From: an uncultured Alphaproteobacteria bacterium
GTDB taxonomy: Bacteria; Pseudomonadota; Alphaproteobacteria; Sphingomonadales; Sphingomonadaceae
NCBI GenBank assembly: GCA_903934325.1
Contig: CAIZNH010000010.1
Span: forward strand, 164,807-228,806
DNA: 64,000 nucleotides
Direction: 5' to 3'
Shown here in pieces: positions 9,124-17,197 of the stretch (its first letter is position 1; every line of letters begins with the position of its first letter). The translations under genes and the position numbers were made by a program. Below the pieces are notes generated by a model. That model did not search any database. It saw only the letters and a list, made by a program, of their open reading frames with translations, and was not told the origin of the DNA.

Positions 9124-9707
9124 CGCTGACGCCGGCCGACAAGGGCGGCAAGCGCGTGCTGCTGGCCGAAGGGACGATCGATGCCACCCTGCCCGACCGG
9201 CTCAAGGCGGCGATCGAGGCGGACGAGCGGATCGAGGAAGTGTGGCTGCGATCGCGCGGGGGCGACGCGCGGGCGGGCAATGCCGCGGGCAAGATCATCC
9301 GCTCCTATCGCGGAATGCTGACCCGCGTGCCTGCCGGCTGGGCGTGCTTTTCCTCGTGCAACTTCGTGTTCATGGGCGGGGACCGCCGGGTGGTCGATGA
9401 GGGCGGGGTATTCATGGTCCACATGTTCACCCACACGCAGGATCGCGCGATGATCGACGAGGCGGTGATCGAAGGCAGCAAGGCCACCACCGAGCTGATC
9501 GGCAGCATCGAGCAGTCCTCGGCGATGCTGGCGAGCGAGGATAATGACTTCCTCATCCGCATGGGGATCAGCCGCAAGCTGCTGACCGATGTGATGTACA
9601 AACAGCAGGCGGTGAAGAGCGCGGAGAATCCCTCGACCCGCTATTGCCTGAGCCAGGCCGAGGTGCGGCAATACAACGTCATGCCGCTTGAAAAGCCCGC
9701 TTCCTGA
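9120..9707 (+). CDS. ClpP/crotonase-fold periplasmic-type protein (COG3904-like), N-terminus in another frame
   Basis: 195 residues from the ATG at 9120. It has the features of COG3904-type proteins: a beta-alpha layout with VWLRSRGGDARAGNAAG, a hydrophobic strand with paired cysteines (WACFSSCNFVFMGG), and GVFMVHMFTHT. The paired cysteines suggest an oxidising compartment, yet this frame has no signal peptide. One lies in the overlapping frame at 8998-9123, and joining the two frames by one base would give a typical secreted protein of about 236 residues. Function is unknown; the fold resembles ClpP-like serine hydrolases, but catalytic residues cannot be assigned with confidence. Confidence 0.7.
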   Translation: MTLTPADKGGKRVLLAEGTIDATLPDRLKAAIEADERIEEVWLRSRGGDARAGNAAGKIIRSYRGMLTRVPAGWACFSSCNFVFMGGDRRVVDEGGVFMVHMFTHTQDRAMIDEAVIEGSKATTELIGSIEQSSAMLASEDNDFLIRMGISRKLLTDVMYKQQAVKSAENPSTRYCLSQAEVRQYNVMPLEKPAS

Positions 9708-9713
9708 TCGCAC

Positions 9714-10307
9714 GTGAGCACCGATCCCGTAACCATCGCCTTCTATCAGGCGCGCGCCCCGCACTGGGTATTCCATTCGGGCGAGCGCCACAGCCACCAG
9801 CTTGACGCCTTCCTCGATTGTCTGCCGACCGGTGCCGCAGTGCTGGAACTGGGCTGCGGCGGCGGGCGCGACGCGGCGGAGATGCGTGCGCGCGGCTTTG
9901 CCGTCGATGCGACCGATGCCACCCCCGCCCTCGTCACGCGCGCCAATCAGGCCTTCGATCTGGGCGCGCGGGTGATGGCCTTCCACGAACTGGACGCAAG
10001 CGCTGCTTATGGCGGGGTCTGGGCGCAGGCCTGCCTGCTGCACTGCCCGCGCGAAGCGCTGCCCGATGTGCTCGCCCGCATCCACCGCGCTCTGGTGCCG
10101 GGGGGATGGCACTTTGCGAGCTTCAAGCTGGGCATGGCAGAGGGCCGCGATCTGCTCGGGCGGCTACACAATTTCCCGCCCTCCGACTGGCTGATCGCCG
10201 CCTATGAGACAGCCGGCTTTGTCATCGCCGCGCAGGAGATCTATGCCGGCAAGGCCTCCGACGGCACCATGCGCGACTGGATCGATCTCACTGTGAGAAA
10301 GCCATGA
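9714..10307 (+). CDS. Class I SAM-dependent methyltransferase
   Basis: 197 residues from GTG 9714, six bases after the previous stop. Rossmann methyltransferase motifs are visible: motif I VLELGCGGGRDA (about 43-54), the acidic end of strand 2 in VDATDATPAL, and a motif-IV-like LDASAAYGGVWAQACLLHCPRE. LVPGGWHFASFK is the usual post-IV strand. Substrate is unknown; the closest general type is the small methyltransferase-11 group. The last bases overlap the MOSC gene (ATGA), so both are probably expressed together with the upstream gene pair. Confidence 0.88.
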   Translation: MSTDPVTIAFYQARAPHWVFHSGERHSHQLDAFLDCLPTGAAVLELGCGGGRDAAEMRARGFAVDATDATPALVTRANQAFDLGARVMAFHELDASAAYGGVWAQACLLHCPREALPDVLARIHRALVPGGWHFASFKLGMAEGRDLLGRLHNFPPSDWLIAAYETAGFVIAAQEIYAGKASDGTMRDWIDLTVRKP

Positions 10308-10957
10308 CTATCTGGACCATCACCGCCATCTGCACCGGAACCGCGCGCCCCTTCAACGGCGCGGAGACCAGCGCGATTGCCAAGCGCCCGCGTGAGGGCG
10401 CGGTGCAGGTGCTGGCCGAGGGGCTCGCGCCTGACGAGCAGGCCGACCGGAGTGTGCATGGCGGGCCGGAAATGGCGCTCCACCTCTATCCGCTCGATCA
10501 CCATGCGTGGTGGCGCGGGATCATCGGCGATCATCCCGCGCTGGACGAGCCGGGCGGCTTCGGATCGAACCTTGCGGTCACCGGCCTTACCGAAGAGATG
10601 GTCCATATCGGCGAGCGCTTCCGGCTGGGGACCGCGCTGATCGAAGTCAGCCAGCCGCGCCAGCCGTGCTGGAAGATCGAGCACCGCTTCGGCCACAAGG
10701 GCATGGTCGCCCGGATCATCACCAGCGAGAGGAGCGGCTGGTATTTCCGCGTGATCGAGCATGGCGAAGTGAGCGCGGGCGATTCGCTCGAACGTGTCAG
10801 CATCGGCGCCAGCGACTGGAGCGTCGCCCGCACTTTCCGCGCGCTGGTGGCCGGAAAAGCGAGCGCGGCAGAGCTCGAGGAACTCGCCGCTCTTGCCCCA
10901 TTGAGCCCGAAATTGCGCGAAAAAGCGGCCATTCGTCGCGCATCGGCAACGCCCTGA
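10304..10957 (+). CDS. MOSC domain-containing protein (YiiM type)
   Basis: 217 residues. ATG overlaps the stop of the methyltransferase gene. MOSC-domain signatures: ADRSVHGGPEMALHLYP (the His-Gly-Gly metal-site loop), FGSNLAVTGL and the cysteine in EVSQPRQPCWKIE that binds the molybdenum-sulfide carrier in this family. The YiiM-type C-terminal helical segment follows (about 170-217). YiiM-like proteins are linked to Moco-dependent detoxification. A Mo-oxidoreductase gene lies about 2 kb downstream, which may or may not be connected. Confidence 0.88.
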   Translation: MTIWTITAICTGTARPFNGAETSAIAKRPREGAVQVLAEGLAPDEQADRSVHGGPEMALHLYPLDHHAWWRGIIGDHPALDEPGGFGSNLAVTGLTEEMVHIGERFRLGTALIEVSQPRQPCWKIEHRFGHKGMVARIITSERSGWYFRVIEHGEVSAGDSLERVSIGASDWSVARTFRALVAGKASAAELEELAALAPLSPKLREKAAIRRASATP

Positions 10958-11003
10958 CCGGCAGTGGGAATAATCGCCCAACCTTAACCGTTTCCCCTGT
11001 GTC

Positions 11004-11035
11004 TCGTTCATCTTCCATTCGACTGAGATGAACGA
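11004..11035. repeat. Perfect 10-bp inverted repeat upstream of the glycine-zipper gene
   Basis: TCGTTCATCT (11004-11013) and AGATGAACGA (11026-11035) are exact reverse complements separated by 12 bases. The element ends 44 bases before ATG 11080. It could be an operator or a leader hairpin; the sequence does not decide. A second small hairpin (GGCTCC/GGAGCC) lies between it and the gene. Confidence 0.6.
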
Positions 11036-11079
11036 AAACAGTCTGGCTCCATCGGGGAGCCGCCACAAGGAAACGCACC

Positions 11080-11547
11080 ATGAAACACCTTGCCCTGATC
11101 GCCGCCGCCGGGTCGCTGGCGGTTTTCGCCGCCCCCGCGCAGGCTGCCGAACTGCCCGCCGCGCCCGCTGCACTGCCGGTCTTCGCCGGCTTCCATGACA
11201 CCGCCCTGCCCTTCGCGCCGGTGGCCGCCTATGGCCGCGACGACTGGGACGATGACGACGACGACTGGCGCGATCGCCGCGAGAGCCGCCGCTGGCGCGA
11301 GCGCAACCGCGGCTGGGACAATGGCCGCCGCGTGCGGGGCCGCGATTACTGGCAGGGCGATGACGGCCGCTGGCGCTGCCGCCGCGACGACGGCACCACC
11401 GGTCTGCTGATCGGTGCCGGGGTCGGCGCGCTGATCGGCCGCGCGATCGACACCCGCGGTGACCGCACGCTCGGCACCCTGCTCGGTGCCGTCGGCGGCG
11501 GCCTGCTGGGCCGGGAAGTCGACCGCAGCGAGGTGCGCTGCCGCTGA
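11080..11547 (+). CDS. Glycine zipper 2TM domain-containing envelope protein
   Basis: 155 residues. AAGG lies nine bases before ATG 11080. Signal peptide at 1-22 (LIAAAGSLAVFAAPAQA). The middle is extremely Asp/Arg/Trp-rich (DDWDDDDDDWRDRRESRRWRE), then an aromatic DYWQGDDGRWRCRR segment. The C-terminus has two glycine-zipper helices: LLIGAGVGALIGRAI and LGTLLGAVGGGLLGREV. This is the Rickettsia 17-kDa antigen-like zipper fold, expected in or near the outer membrane. It is preceded by a 10-bp inverted repeat that may control it. Function unknown. Confidence 0.82.
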   Translation: MKHLALIAAAGSLAVFAAPAQAAELPAAPAALPVFAGFHDTALPFAPVAAYGRDDWDDDDDDWRDRRESRRWRERNRGWDNGRRVRGRDYWQGDDGRWRCRRDDGTTGLLIGAGVGALIGRAIDTRGDRTLGTLLGAVGGGLLGREVDRSEVRCR

Positions 11548-11641
11548 TCCGCCGCTACCGGGGCGTGCAGTATCCGCAATTGATGCTGCCCCCCGCCGCT
11601 GGTAGCTTTCGCTCCATGCGCATCTTGATCATCACCCCCGC

Positions 11642-12400
11642 ATGAACCGCCCCGCCGTGCTTGTCACCGGCGGGGCGACCCGTATCGGCGCTGCCATCGT
11701 GCGCGGCTTCGCCAAGGCGGGCTGGCATGTGGTGATCCATTACCGCGCCTCGGCCACGCTCGCTGACGACCTTGCCGCCACCCTGCCCTCGGCCGAAAGC
11801 ATCGGCTTTGATCTCAACGACGATGATGCGGCGGTGGCAGCGATCACCGCGCTCGCAGGCCGACTTCCCGATTGGCGCTGCCTCGTCAATTCGGCTTCGG
11901 TATTCGATTACGACCCTGTCATGGCGCTCGATCCGGCGACCTGCCGCGAGGCGATGCAGGTCAACGCCCTAGCGCCCGCGCGCATCGCCCAGGCCTATCT
12001 CGCCCATGCGACGAGCGAGGCGACGCGCACGGTGATCCAGATCACCGACATGAAGATCGCCAACACCAATCCCGATTTCTTCAGCTACACCATGTCGAAG
12101 CACGCGCTGGCCGCCACCATCGGAATGCTGGCGAAGGGCGCATCCTCGCCGCAGGACCGGATCTACGGCATTGCGCCGGGCGCGATCCTTGCCAGCCACG
12201 ACCAGAGCGAGGAAGAAACCGACCTCTCGCACCGCCTCAACCTGCTCGGCCGCAAGACCGGGCCGGAGGAAATCGCCGATGCAGCAGTGTTCCTCGCCGG
12301 CGGGATGCTGGCCAGCGGGCAGAGCCTGTTCATCGACAGCGGCCAGCACCTGCTGGATCAACCGCGCGACGTGATCTGGCTGGCACGCGAACAGGCCTAG
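11642..12400 (+). CDS. SDR family oxidoreductase, pteridine-reductase/FolM-like
   Basis: 252 residues. NAD(P)-binding motif VTGGATRIGAAI is at 8-19; the arginine after TGGA is typical of NADPH-using pteridine reductases. The catalytic Tyr-x3-Lys occurs in FFSYTMSKHAL, with ITDMKIANTNP in place of the usual serine strand. Members of this group reduce dihydrobiopterin, dihydromonapterin or folate analogues, but substrate cannot be fixed. There is no good ribosome-binding site; a nine-codon frame (ATG 11616, MRILIITPA) ends in an ATGA overlap with this start, so coupling is possible. Confidence 0.82.
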   Translation: MNRPAVLVTGGATRIGAAIVRGFAKAGWHVVIHYRASATLADDLAATLPSAESIGFDLNDDDAAVAAITALAGRLPDWRCLVNSASVFDYDPVMALDPATCREAMQVNALAPARIAQAYLAHATSEATRTVIQITDMKIANTNPDFFSYTMSKHALAATIGMLAKGASSPQDRIYGIAPGAILASHDQSEEETDLSHRLNLLGRKTGPEEIADAAVFLAGGMLASGQSLFIDSGQHLLDQPRDVIWLAREQA

Positions 12401-12410
12401 GAGGGGCGGC

Positions 12411-13121
12411 ATGGCGAAGAAGCACGCATTCTCGACAAGGCTGTGGCACTGGGTGAATGCGGGCGCGATTATCGTGCTGTTCATGTCGGGGCTGAACATC
12501 TCCAACGCCCATCGCTACCTCTACTGGGGCGATTACGGCTTTGACCCGAAGGACGCGTGGCTTGCGGTGATCCGCTTCCCCGGCTGGGCGACAATCCCGG
12601 GGCATTACAACCTTGCTCTGGCGCGCGACTGGCACACGCTGGCGGCCTGGCCTTTCGGGCTGGGGGTGCTGTTCATCTGGGTCGCGATGCTCGCGAACGG
12701 ACATTTCCGCCGCGATCTCGTGACGCGCCGCGCCGACTGGACCCCGGCCGCCGTGATCATCTCGCTCAAGGCCCATTCAGGCGGAGGGGCGGCGCATGGC
12801 TACAGCCCGGTGCAGCGCATTCTCTATGGCCTCGTCTTCGGGGTGCTGCTGCCGCTGATGCTGTTCACCGGCCTTGCCATCAGCCCCGGCTTTCAGGCGG
12901 CGGCGCCGTGGCTGATCGAGCTGCTGGGCGGACGGCAAAGCGCACGCTCGCTGCACTTCATCGCCGCCTTTGCGCTGCTGGGCTTCTTTCTCGTCCACAT
13001 CGTGCTGGCGCTGGCCGACTGGCGGCTGATCCTCGAAATGGTCACCGGCGGCGAGCGCGCAAGCATTCCCGCGCCCGCAGCCGATGACGAAGCCGCAGAA
13101 GGAGCGCCCGCCCATGGTTGA
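12411..13121 (+). CDS. Cytochrome b/b6 domain-containing membrane protein
   Basis: 236 residues, 10 bases after the SDR stop with GGAGGGG upstream. Four hydrophobic helices with candidate haem-ligand histidines: LWHWVNAG in helix 1, DWHTLAAWPFG in helix 2, and SLHFIAAFALLGFFLVHIVLA in the last helix. This matches cytochrome b561/Ni-hydrogenase-type membrane partners. It overlaps the next gene, a Tat-exported Mo-oxidoreductase, by 8 bases, so it most likely carries electrons between the quinone pool and that enzyme, as MsrQ does for MsrP. The amino-acid sequence itself is of the cyt b561 type, not obviously MsrQ. Confidence 0.88.
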   Translation: MAKKHAFSTRLWHWVNAGAIIVLFMSGLNISNAHRYLYWGDYGFDPKDAWLAVIRFPGWATIPGHYNLALARDWHTLAAWPFGLGVLFIWVAMLANGHFRRDLVTRRADWTPAAVIISLKAHSGGGAAHGYSPVQRILYGLVFGVLLPLMLFTGLAISPGFQAAAPWLIELLGGRQSARSLHFIAAFALLGFFLVHIVLALADWRLILEMVTGGERASIPAPAADDEAAEGAPAHG

Positions 13122-13863
13122 TCTGCCGCGTCGTTCGCTACTCGCCGGGATCGCCGCCTTGGGCGCCACCGCCTGTTCCAAGATCAACGAGAGCGAGACC
13201 ACCCGCAGCCTGCTCAAGGCGGCCGAGGACGGGCACCGCGCCATCCACCGCGCGCTGGCGGGCAAGCAGGGGCTGGCCCCCGAATACAGCCGTGCCGAGC
13301 GCTCGCCCACCTTCAAGGGCAATGGTTCGGTAACGGTGGCCGATCCGTTCTATCAGGACCAGCTCGCCAAGGGCTTTCCCGACTGGAAGCTGGAGGTCCG
13401 CGGGGCGGTCGATCAGCCGCTCGCTCTCACCCTCGCCGATATCCGCGCCCTGCCTCAGCGCACCCAGATCACCCGCCACGATTGCGTCGAGGGCTGGAGC
13501 GCGATCGGCGAATGGACCGGGGTGCAGCTGTCAGCGCTGCTCGATGCCGCCAAGGTGCGCAAGCAAGCGAAGTTCATCGTCTTCCGCTGCGCCGATACGC
13601 TCTACAACAACCCCTATTACGAGAGCATCGATATGGTCGATGCCTATCACCCGCAGACGATCATCGCCCATGCGCTCAACGGCGAGCCTCTGCCCGAAAA
13701 GAACGGCGCACCGCTGCGCATGCGGATCGAGCGGCAGCTGGGATACAAGCACGCCAAATATGTGCAGGCAATCGAGGCGGTCGAGAACTTCGCCGATATC
13801 GGCAAGGGCGGCGGCGGGTTCTGGGAGGATTATGCCGGCTACCAGTGGTATGCGGGAATCTAG
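13114..13863 (+). CDS. Molybdopterin-dependent oxidoreductase, sulfite oxidase-like, Tat-exported
   Basis: 249 residues from ATG 13114, chosen because AAGGAG sits nine bases upstream; the ATG at 13084 lies inside the cytochrome gene and lacks such a site. The N-terminus DLPRRSLLAGIAALGATAC is a twin-arginine signal, and its ALGATAC could be a lipobox. The sulfite-oxidase fold signatures follow: RGAVDQPLALTL, and the Moco-ligand cysteine in TRHDCVEGWSAIGEWTGV. The C-terminal part has KNGAPLRMRIERQLGYKHAKYV. Periplasmic by export signal. Paired with the upstream cytochrome b by overlapping frames. Substrate unknown; methionine sulfoxide or sulfite are possibilities from the family. Confidence 0.9.
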   Translation: MVDLPRRSLLAGIAALGATACSKINESETTRSLLKAAEDGHRAIHRALAGKQGLAPEYSRAERSPTFKGNGSVTVADPFYQDQLAKGFPDWKLEVRGAVDQPLALTLADIRALPQRTQITRHDCVEGWSAIGEWTGVQLSALLDAAKVRKQAKFIVFRCADTLYNNPYYESIDMVDAYHPQTIIAHALNGEPLPEKNGAPLRMRIERQLGYKHAKYVQAIEAVENFADIGKGGGGFWEDYAGYQWYAGI

Positions 13864-13871
13864 CGCGCAGC

Positions 13872-14312
13872 CTAGCTTTCGGGAAACAGCCTGAGCATGG
13901 TTTCCCAGTCGGCCGCGACGATCTCTTCCAACACGCCGAGGTCCACGTCAGCCAGCTTGTTGATGTAGAGACAGCTCTTGCCGGTCGAATACTTGCCCAG
14001 CCGCGCAAGCATCTGCGCACGCCCCGCAGCGGCGATATCGTCGCAATAGCCACCCATCAGATAAAGCGAGTGCTTCGCCTTCCTCGGGCTGAACCCGCTG
14101 CGCATCCAGTGGACATCGCGCCCGCTCTCATAGGTCGTGCGGTACTCGCCGTAACCGATGATCGTCGGCCCCCACATCTTCGGCGCCTGCCCCGTCACCC
14201 GGCGGAACATAGCGTCAAGCACAAGCGCATCGGCGCGCTTGGCCTCGGGTTCGACAGCGGCAATGAAGTCTCCCACCGCCTGATCGGTGATCGTGGTCTT
14301 GGCCTCGCTCAT
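13872..14312 (-). CDS. DUF1801 domain-containing protein
   Basis: 146 residues from ATG 14312, with AGGAGC six bases upstream; a longer frame to 14432 would add an unlikely Arg-rich leader. The YdhG/DUF1801 pattern is visible: WGPTIIGYGEYRTTYESGRD, FSPRKAKHSLYLMGGY and LGKYSTGKSCLYINKLADVD. The fold binds an unknown ligand; it is cytoplasmic by lack of a signal. Convergent with the Mo-oxidoreductase (stop codons 8 bases apart) and divergent from argG. Regulation not evident. Confidence 0.9.
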   Translation of the reverse strand: MSEAKTTITDQAVGDFIAAVEPEAKRADALVLDAMFRRVTGQAPKMWGPTIIGYGEYRTTYESGRDVHWMRSGFSPRKAKHSLYLMGGYCDDIAAAGRAQMLARLGKYSTGKSCLYINKLADVDLGVLEEIVAADWETMLRLFPES

Positions 14313-14443
14313 GAGCTGCTCCTGACGTAGCCTCATCCGCATATGCCACAGGTTTGCGCGAGGCGATATGCCCGCCCTCGCGGATTGCCTCTTGCGGTGC
14401 GCCCTGATACGGGCCCGCGCAATCATTCCCAAGGAAGCGTGCC

Positions 14444-15664
14444 ATGGCCCAGCCCCAGAAAGTCGTCCTCGCCTATTCGGGCGGTCTCGATACCAGCGTC
14501 ATCGCCAAGTGGCTGAGCGTCGAGCGTGGCCTCGAAGTGGTGACCTTCACCGCCGATCTCGGCCAGGGAGAGGAAATCGAGCCCGCGCGCGCCAAGGCCA
14601 AGGCGATGGGCATCCCCGATGATCACATCTTCATCGAGGACCTGCGAGAGGAATTCGTGCGCGATTTCGTCTTCCCGATGATGCGCGCCAATGCCCGCTA
14701 TGAAGGCGACTACCTGCTCGGCACCTCGATTGCCCGCCCGCTGATCTCCAAGCGCCTGGTCGAGATCGCGCACCAGACCGGCGCGGACTTCATCGCTCAC
14801 GGCGCGACCGGCAAGGGCAATGATCAGGTGCGCTTCGAACTCAGCGCCTATGCGCTCGATCCGGACATCAAGGTGATCGCCCCGTGGCGCGAATGGGATC
14901 TGACCAGCCGCACCGCGCTGATCGCATGGGCCGAGGCGCACCAGATCCAGGTGCCCAAGGACAAGCGCGGCGAAAGCCCCTTCTCGACCGACGCGAACCT
15001 CCTGCACACCTCGTCGGAAGGCAAGGTGCTGGAAGACCCGTGGCAGGAGACGCCCGACTACGTCTATTCGCGCACGGTCAATCCGGAAGACGCGCCGGAT
15101 GTGCCCGAATACATCACCATCGATTTCGAGAAGGGTGACGGCGTTGCCCTGAACGGCGAGGCGATGAGCCCCGCCACCCTGCTTGCTGCGCTCAACGATC
15201 TGGGGCGCAAGCACGGCATCGGCCGGCTCGATCTGGTCGAGAACCGCTTTGTCGGCATGAAGAGCCGCGGGATGTACGAGACCCCGGGCGGCGAGATCTA
15301 TGCCCGCGCGCACCGCGGGATCGAGCAGATCACGCTGGATCGCGGCGCAGCGCATCTCAAGGACGAGCTGATGCCGCGCTATGCCGAGCTGATCTATAAC
15401 GGCTTCTGGTTCTCGCCCGAGCGCGAGATGCTGCAGGCGGCGATCGACCACAGCCAGGACAAGGTCACCGGCACGGTGCGCCTGAAGCTCTACAAGGGGC
15501 TAGCGAGTGTGGTCGGCCGCAAGTCGCCCTATTCGCTCTATTCCGAGGCCCATGTGACATTCGAGGATGATGCCGGGGCCTACGACCAGAAGGACGCGGA
15601 AGGCTTCATCAAGCTCAACGGCCTGCGCCTGCGCCTGCTGGCCCGCCGCAACCGGGACGCCTGA
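14444..15664 (+). CDS. argG: Argininosuccinate synthase
   Basis: 406 residues, the usual length for the type-1 enzyme. It joins citrulline and aspartate using ATP in arginine synthesis. The PP-loop ATP motif AYSGGLDTS is at 10-18, followed by [12 protein letters not shown]. Citrulline and aspartate-binding motifs include [13 protein letters not shown] and [25 protein letters not shown] and RKSPYSLY lie in the C-terminal oligomerisation region. ATG 14444 has AAGGAAG ten bases upstream. It stands alone; a long gene-free region follows. Confidence 0.98.
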   Translation: MAQPQKVVLAYSGGLDTSVIAKWLSVERGLEVVTFTADLGQGEEIEPARAKAKAMGIPDDHIFIEDLREEFVRDFVFPMMRANARYEGDYLLGTSIARPLISKRLVEIAHQTGADFIAHGATGKGNDQVRFELSAYALDPDIKVIAPWREWDLTSRTALIAWAEAHQIQVPKDKRGESPFSTDANLLHTSSEGKVLEDPWQETPDYVYSRTVNPEDAPDVPEYITIDFEKGDGVALNGEAMSPATLLAALNDLGRKHGIGRLDLVENRFVGMKSRGMYETPGGEIYARAHRGIEQITLDRGAAHLKDELMPRYAELIYNGFWFSPEREMLQAAIDHSQDKVTGTVRLKLYKGLASVVGRKSPYSLYSEAHVTFEDDAGAYDQKDAEGFIKLNGLRLRLLARRNRDA

Positions 15665-16640
15665 TCGGCCTCAGCAAGCGTGGAAAAGCGAGTCGCGCCG
15701 CTCGGCTTGGGAGCACGGGCACGATAATCTGACGTCAGCCGGGCGGTTTCGTTCCCGGCGCATCAGGCATTTTCGCAAAATGCGACGAGCGGTTGACTTA
15801 TCCACTCGTGTCCACAGGCCAAATCGCCCGGAGTGGAAAACTAAGGCTTCGGAATGTTGCCAGAACGCCGGTTGAGGCGCACTTTGAACCTGTCTTCGGG
15901 ACACCAACCAGCCGGAACAGAAAGCCGCAAGGCCTTGAAGTTCCCAGGGGAAAATCCCAAGGATGGCGGTGGCAATTGTCCACGCGCCCGCCGAGAGAGG
16001 GCATGCAGGAGGCTTCGGCCAAAGGCAAGCCGGCTCGTTTGAAGCGGGAGCGACGCTAAAGCCACCGGACAGGCCGCGAACCTGGCCGGAACGGGTGATG
16101 GAGAGGAACGCAAGTTCCAAACCGCCGCAAGCCCGGATCGGAGGAAGGGCAAGGCCTCGGCCAAGCGACTGCGCAAGGCAGCGAGAATTCGGCAGGCTTT
16201 CGGGCCGATCGAAGGACGCTAGCGGGCAGGAGCGAAAGCCGGATGCCGGCGCGAGCGCCGGTGAGCAATCCCGGTGCGAAAGGTGGCAAGACCGGACGCG
16301 CAGGGGCCAGACATCGGGCGCCAAGCACGCCCCGCAAAAGCAGGGAAGACGGAAGGTTCGCCGGAAGTCAGCCAAGCCAAACGGGGGGTCCACACGCCGG
16401 TGAGAGTGGGGTCGGCAGCAATGCCGGCCCCATTTGCTTTGGGCCGCATCCTGCCCCTTCCTGGTGCCGCCAGCCTCCGCATTTCCCGAGTCGCAACGCG
16501 CAAAACGCTCGTGTGCGCAGCGCACCGGATCTGCGCTTCACCGCAAAAGCCGTGCAACTGAGCGGCAGGTCGAGCCGATCCGGCGACGAGCCGTTGCCGC
16601 GATTTGATTTCGGTAAGAACCGCCTCCTAAGGCCAAACTC
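15665..16640. other. About 1-kb gene-free region rich in RNA-like hairpins
   Basis: No frame here looks protein-like: the open frames on both strands are Arg/Ser/Ala-rich or disagree with each other. What is seen is many small perfect stem-loops on the plus strand: TCCACTC/GAGTGGA (15801-15837), a UUCG-type GGC-TTCG-GCC near 16010, GGAAC-GCAA-GTTCC (16105-16118), CCGGCG-CGAG-CGCCGG near 16255, and a 9-bp terminator-like hairpin at 16408-16431. A DnaA-box-like TTATCCACT and a TGTCCACAG lie at 15799-15820. I could not match it to RNase P RNA, tmRNA, SRP RNA or a known riboswitch. It may be a long structured RNA or the 3' region of argG. Confidence 0.4.
16408..16441 (+). terminator. Terminator-like hairpin ending the structured region
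   Basis: GGGGTCGGC (16408-16416) pairs with GCCGGCCCC (16423-16431) over nine base pairs including one G-U, with a six-base loop. The following ten bases contain six T residues but no uninterrupted run. It could end a transcript from argG or from an RNA gene in the 15.7-16.4 kb stretch. Confidence 0.4.
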
Positions 16641-17177
16641 ATGTGGACGGGAATCCCCATGACCAGCCTGACGGCTCGGACCCTGCGCAACGCGCTGATC
16701 GCGGGCGGGCTTGTCCTTGCCCCGCTCGCCGCATCGACTGCTGCGACCCCGTCCGATGGCACGCTCACGCTCGAAGCGAGCGCCGAGATTGCTGCCGCCA
16801 CCGAAATGATGCCGCTCGTCGCCGCGCCTGTTGCTGCTCCGGCGGAAAGCCAGCCTGTCGAAATGGAAGCCGAAACCGGCACCGCGATCGGCAGCGGCAG
16901 CGCGTCCTATTACGCCAGCAAGTTCCACGGTCGCCGCACCGCCAGCGGCGAAGCCTTCGACAACGGCGCGATGACCGCAGCACACCGTTCCCTGCCCTTC
17001 GGCAGCCTCGTACGCGTCACCAACCCCGCCAATGGCCGCAGCGTCGTGGTGCGCATCAATGACCGCGGCCCCTTCAGCCGCGGCCGGTTGATCGACGTCA
17101 GCCGCGCAGCCGCCGAGGAACTCGGCATCGTCGCGCGCGGTCACGGCACGGTCGAGCTCGAACTGCTCGAAAGCTAG
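16641..17177 (+). CDS. RlpA family septal-ring-type lytic transglycosylase/lipoprotein-like protein
   Basis: 178 residues. A hydrophobic export signal is at about 15-35 (ALIAGGLVLAPLAASTAA). An Ala/Glu/Pro-rich linker precedes the double-psi beta-barrel domain (about 88-175): GSASYYASKFHGRRTASGE, NNGAMTAAH-type turn, LPFGSLVRVTN, and VVRINDRGPFSRGRLIDVS. The Asp in INDRGPF is the catalytic-type residue in RlpA barrels. No SPOR domain is present, so this is the short form. Either ATG 16641 or ATG 16659 could be used; a purine-rich site precedes both. It probably acts on peptidoglycan in the periplasm. Confidence 0.88.
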   Translation: MWTGIPMTSLTARTLRNALIAGGLVLAPLAASTAATPSDGTLTLEASAEIAAATEMMPLVAAPVAAPAESQPVEMEAETGTAIGSGSASYYASKFHGRRTASGEAFDNGAMTAAHRSLPFGSLVRVTNPANGRSVVVRINDRGPFSRGRLIDVSRAAAEELGIVARGHGTVELELLES

Positions 17178-17197
17178 AGCCCGTCTGGCGCCCCGTG

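Noticed and set aside
11616..11645. Nine-codon leader peptide before the SDR gene
   Set aside because: An ATGA overlap exists but there is no ribosome-binding site or peptide logic; kept only as a remark in the SDR entry.
15799..15820. DnaA boxes suggesting a replication origin
   Set aside because: Only two imperfect matches (TTATCCACT, TGTCCACAG), no AT-rich unwinding stretch and no dnaA, parA or hemE context.
15850..16430. RNase P RNA or tmRNA
   Set aside because: The universal RNase P core around GAGGAAAGTCC and a tmRNA tag frame or tRNA-like T-loop are missing.
15671..16525. A 284-codon minus-strand frame in the gene-free region
   Set aside because: No ribosome-binding site, no domain, Cys/Arg/Ser-rich composition, and overlapping hairpins; other frames there are equally open.
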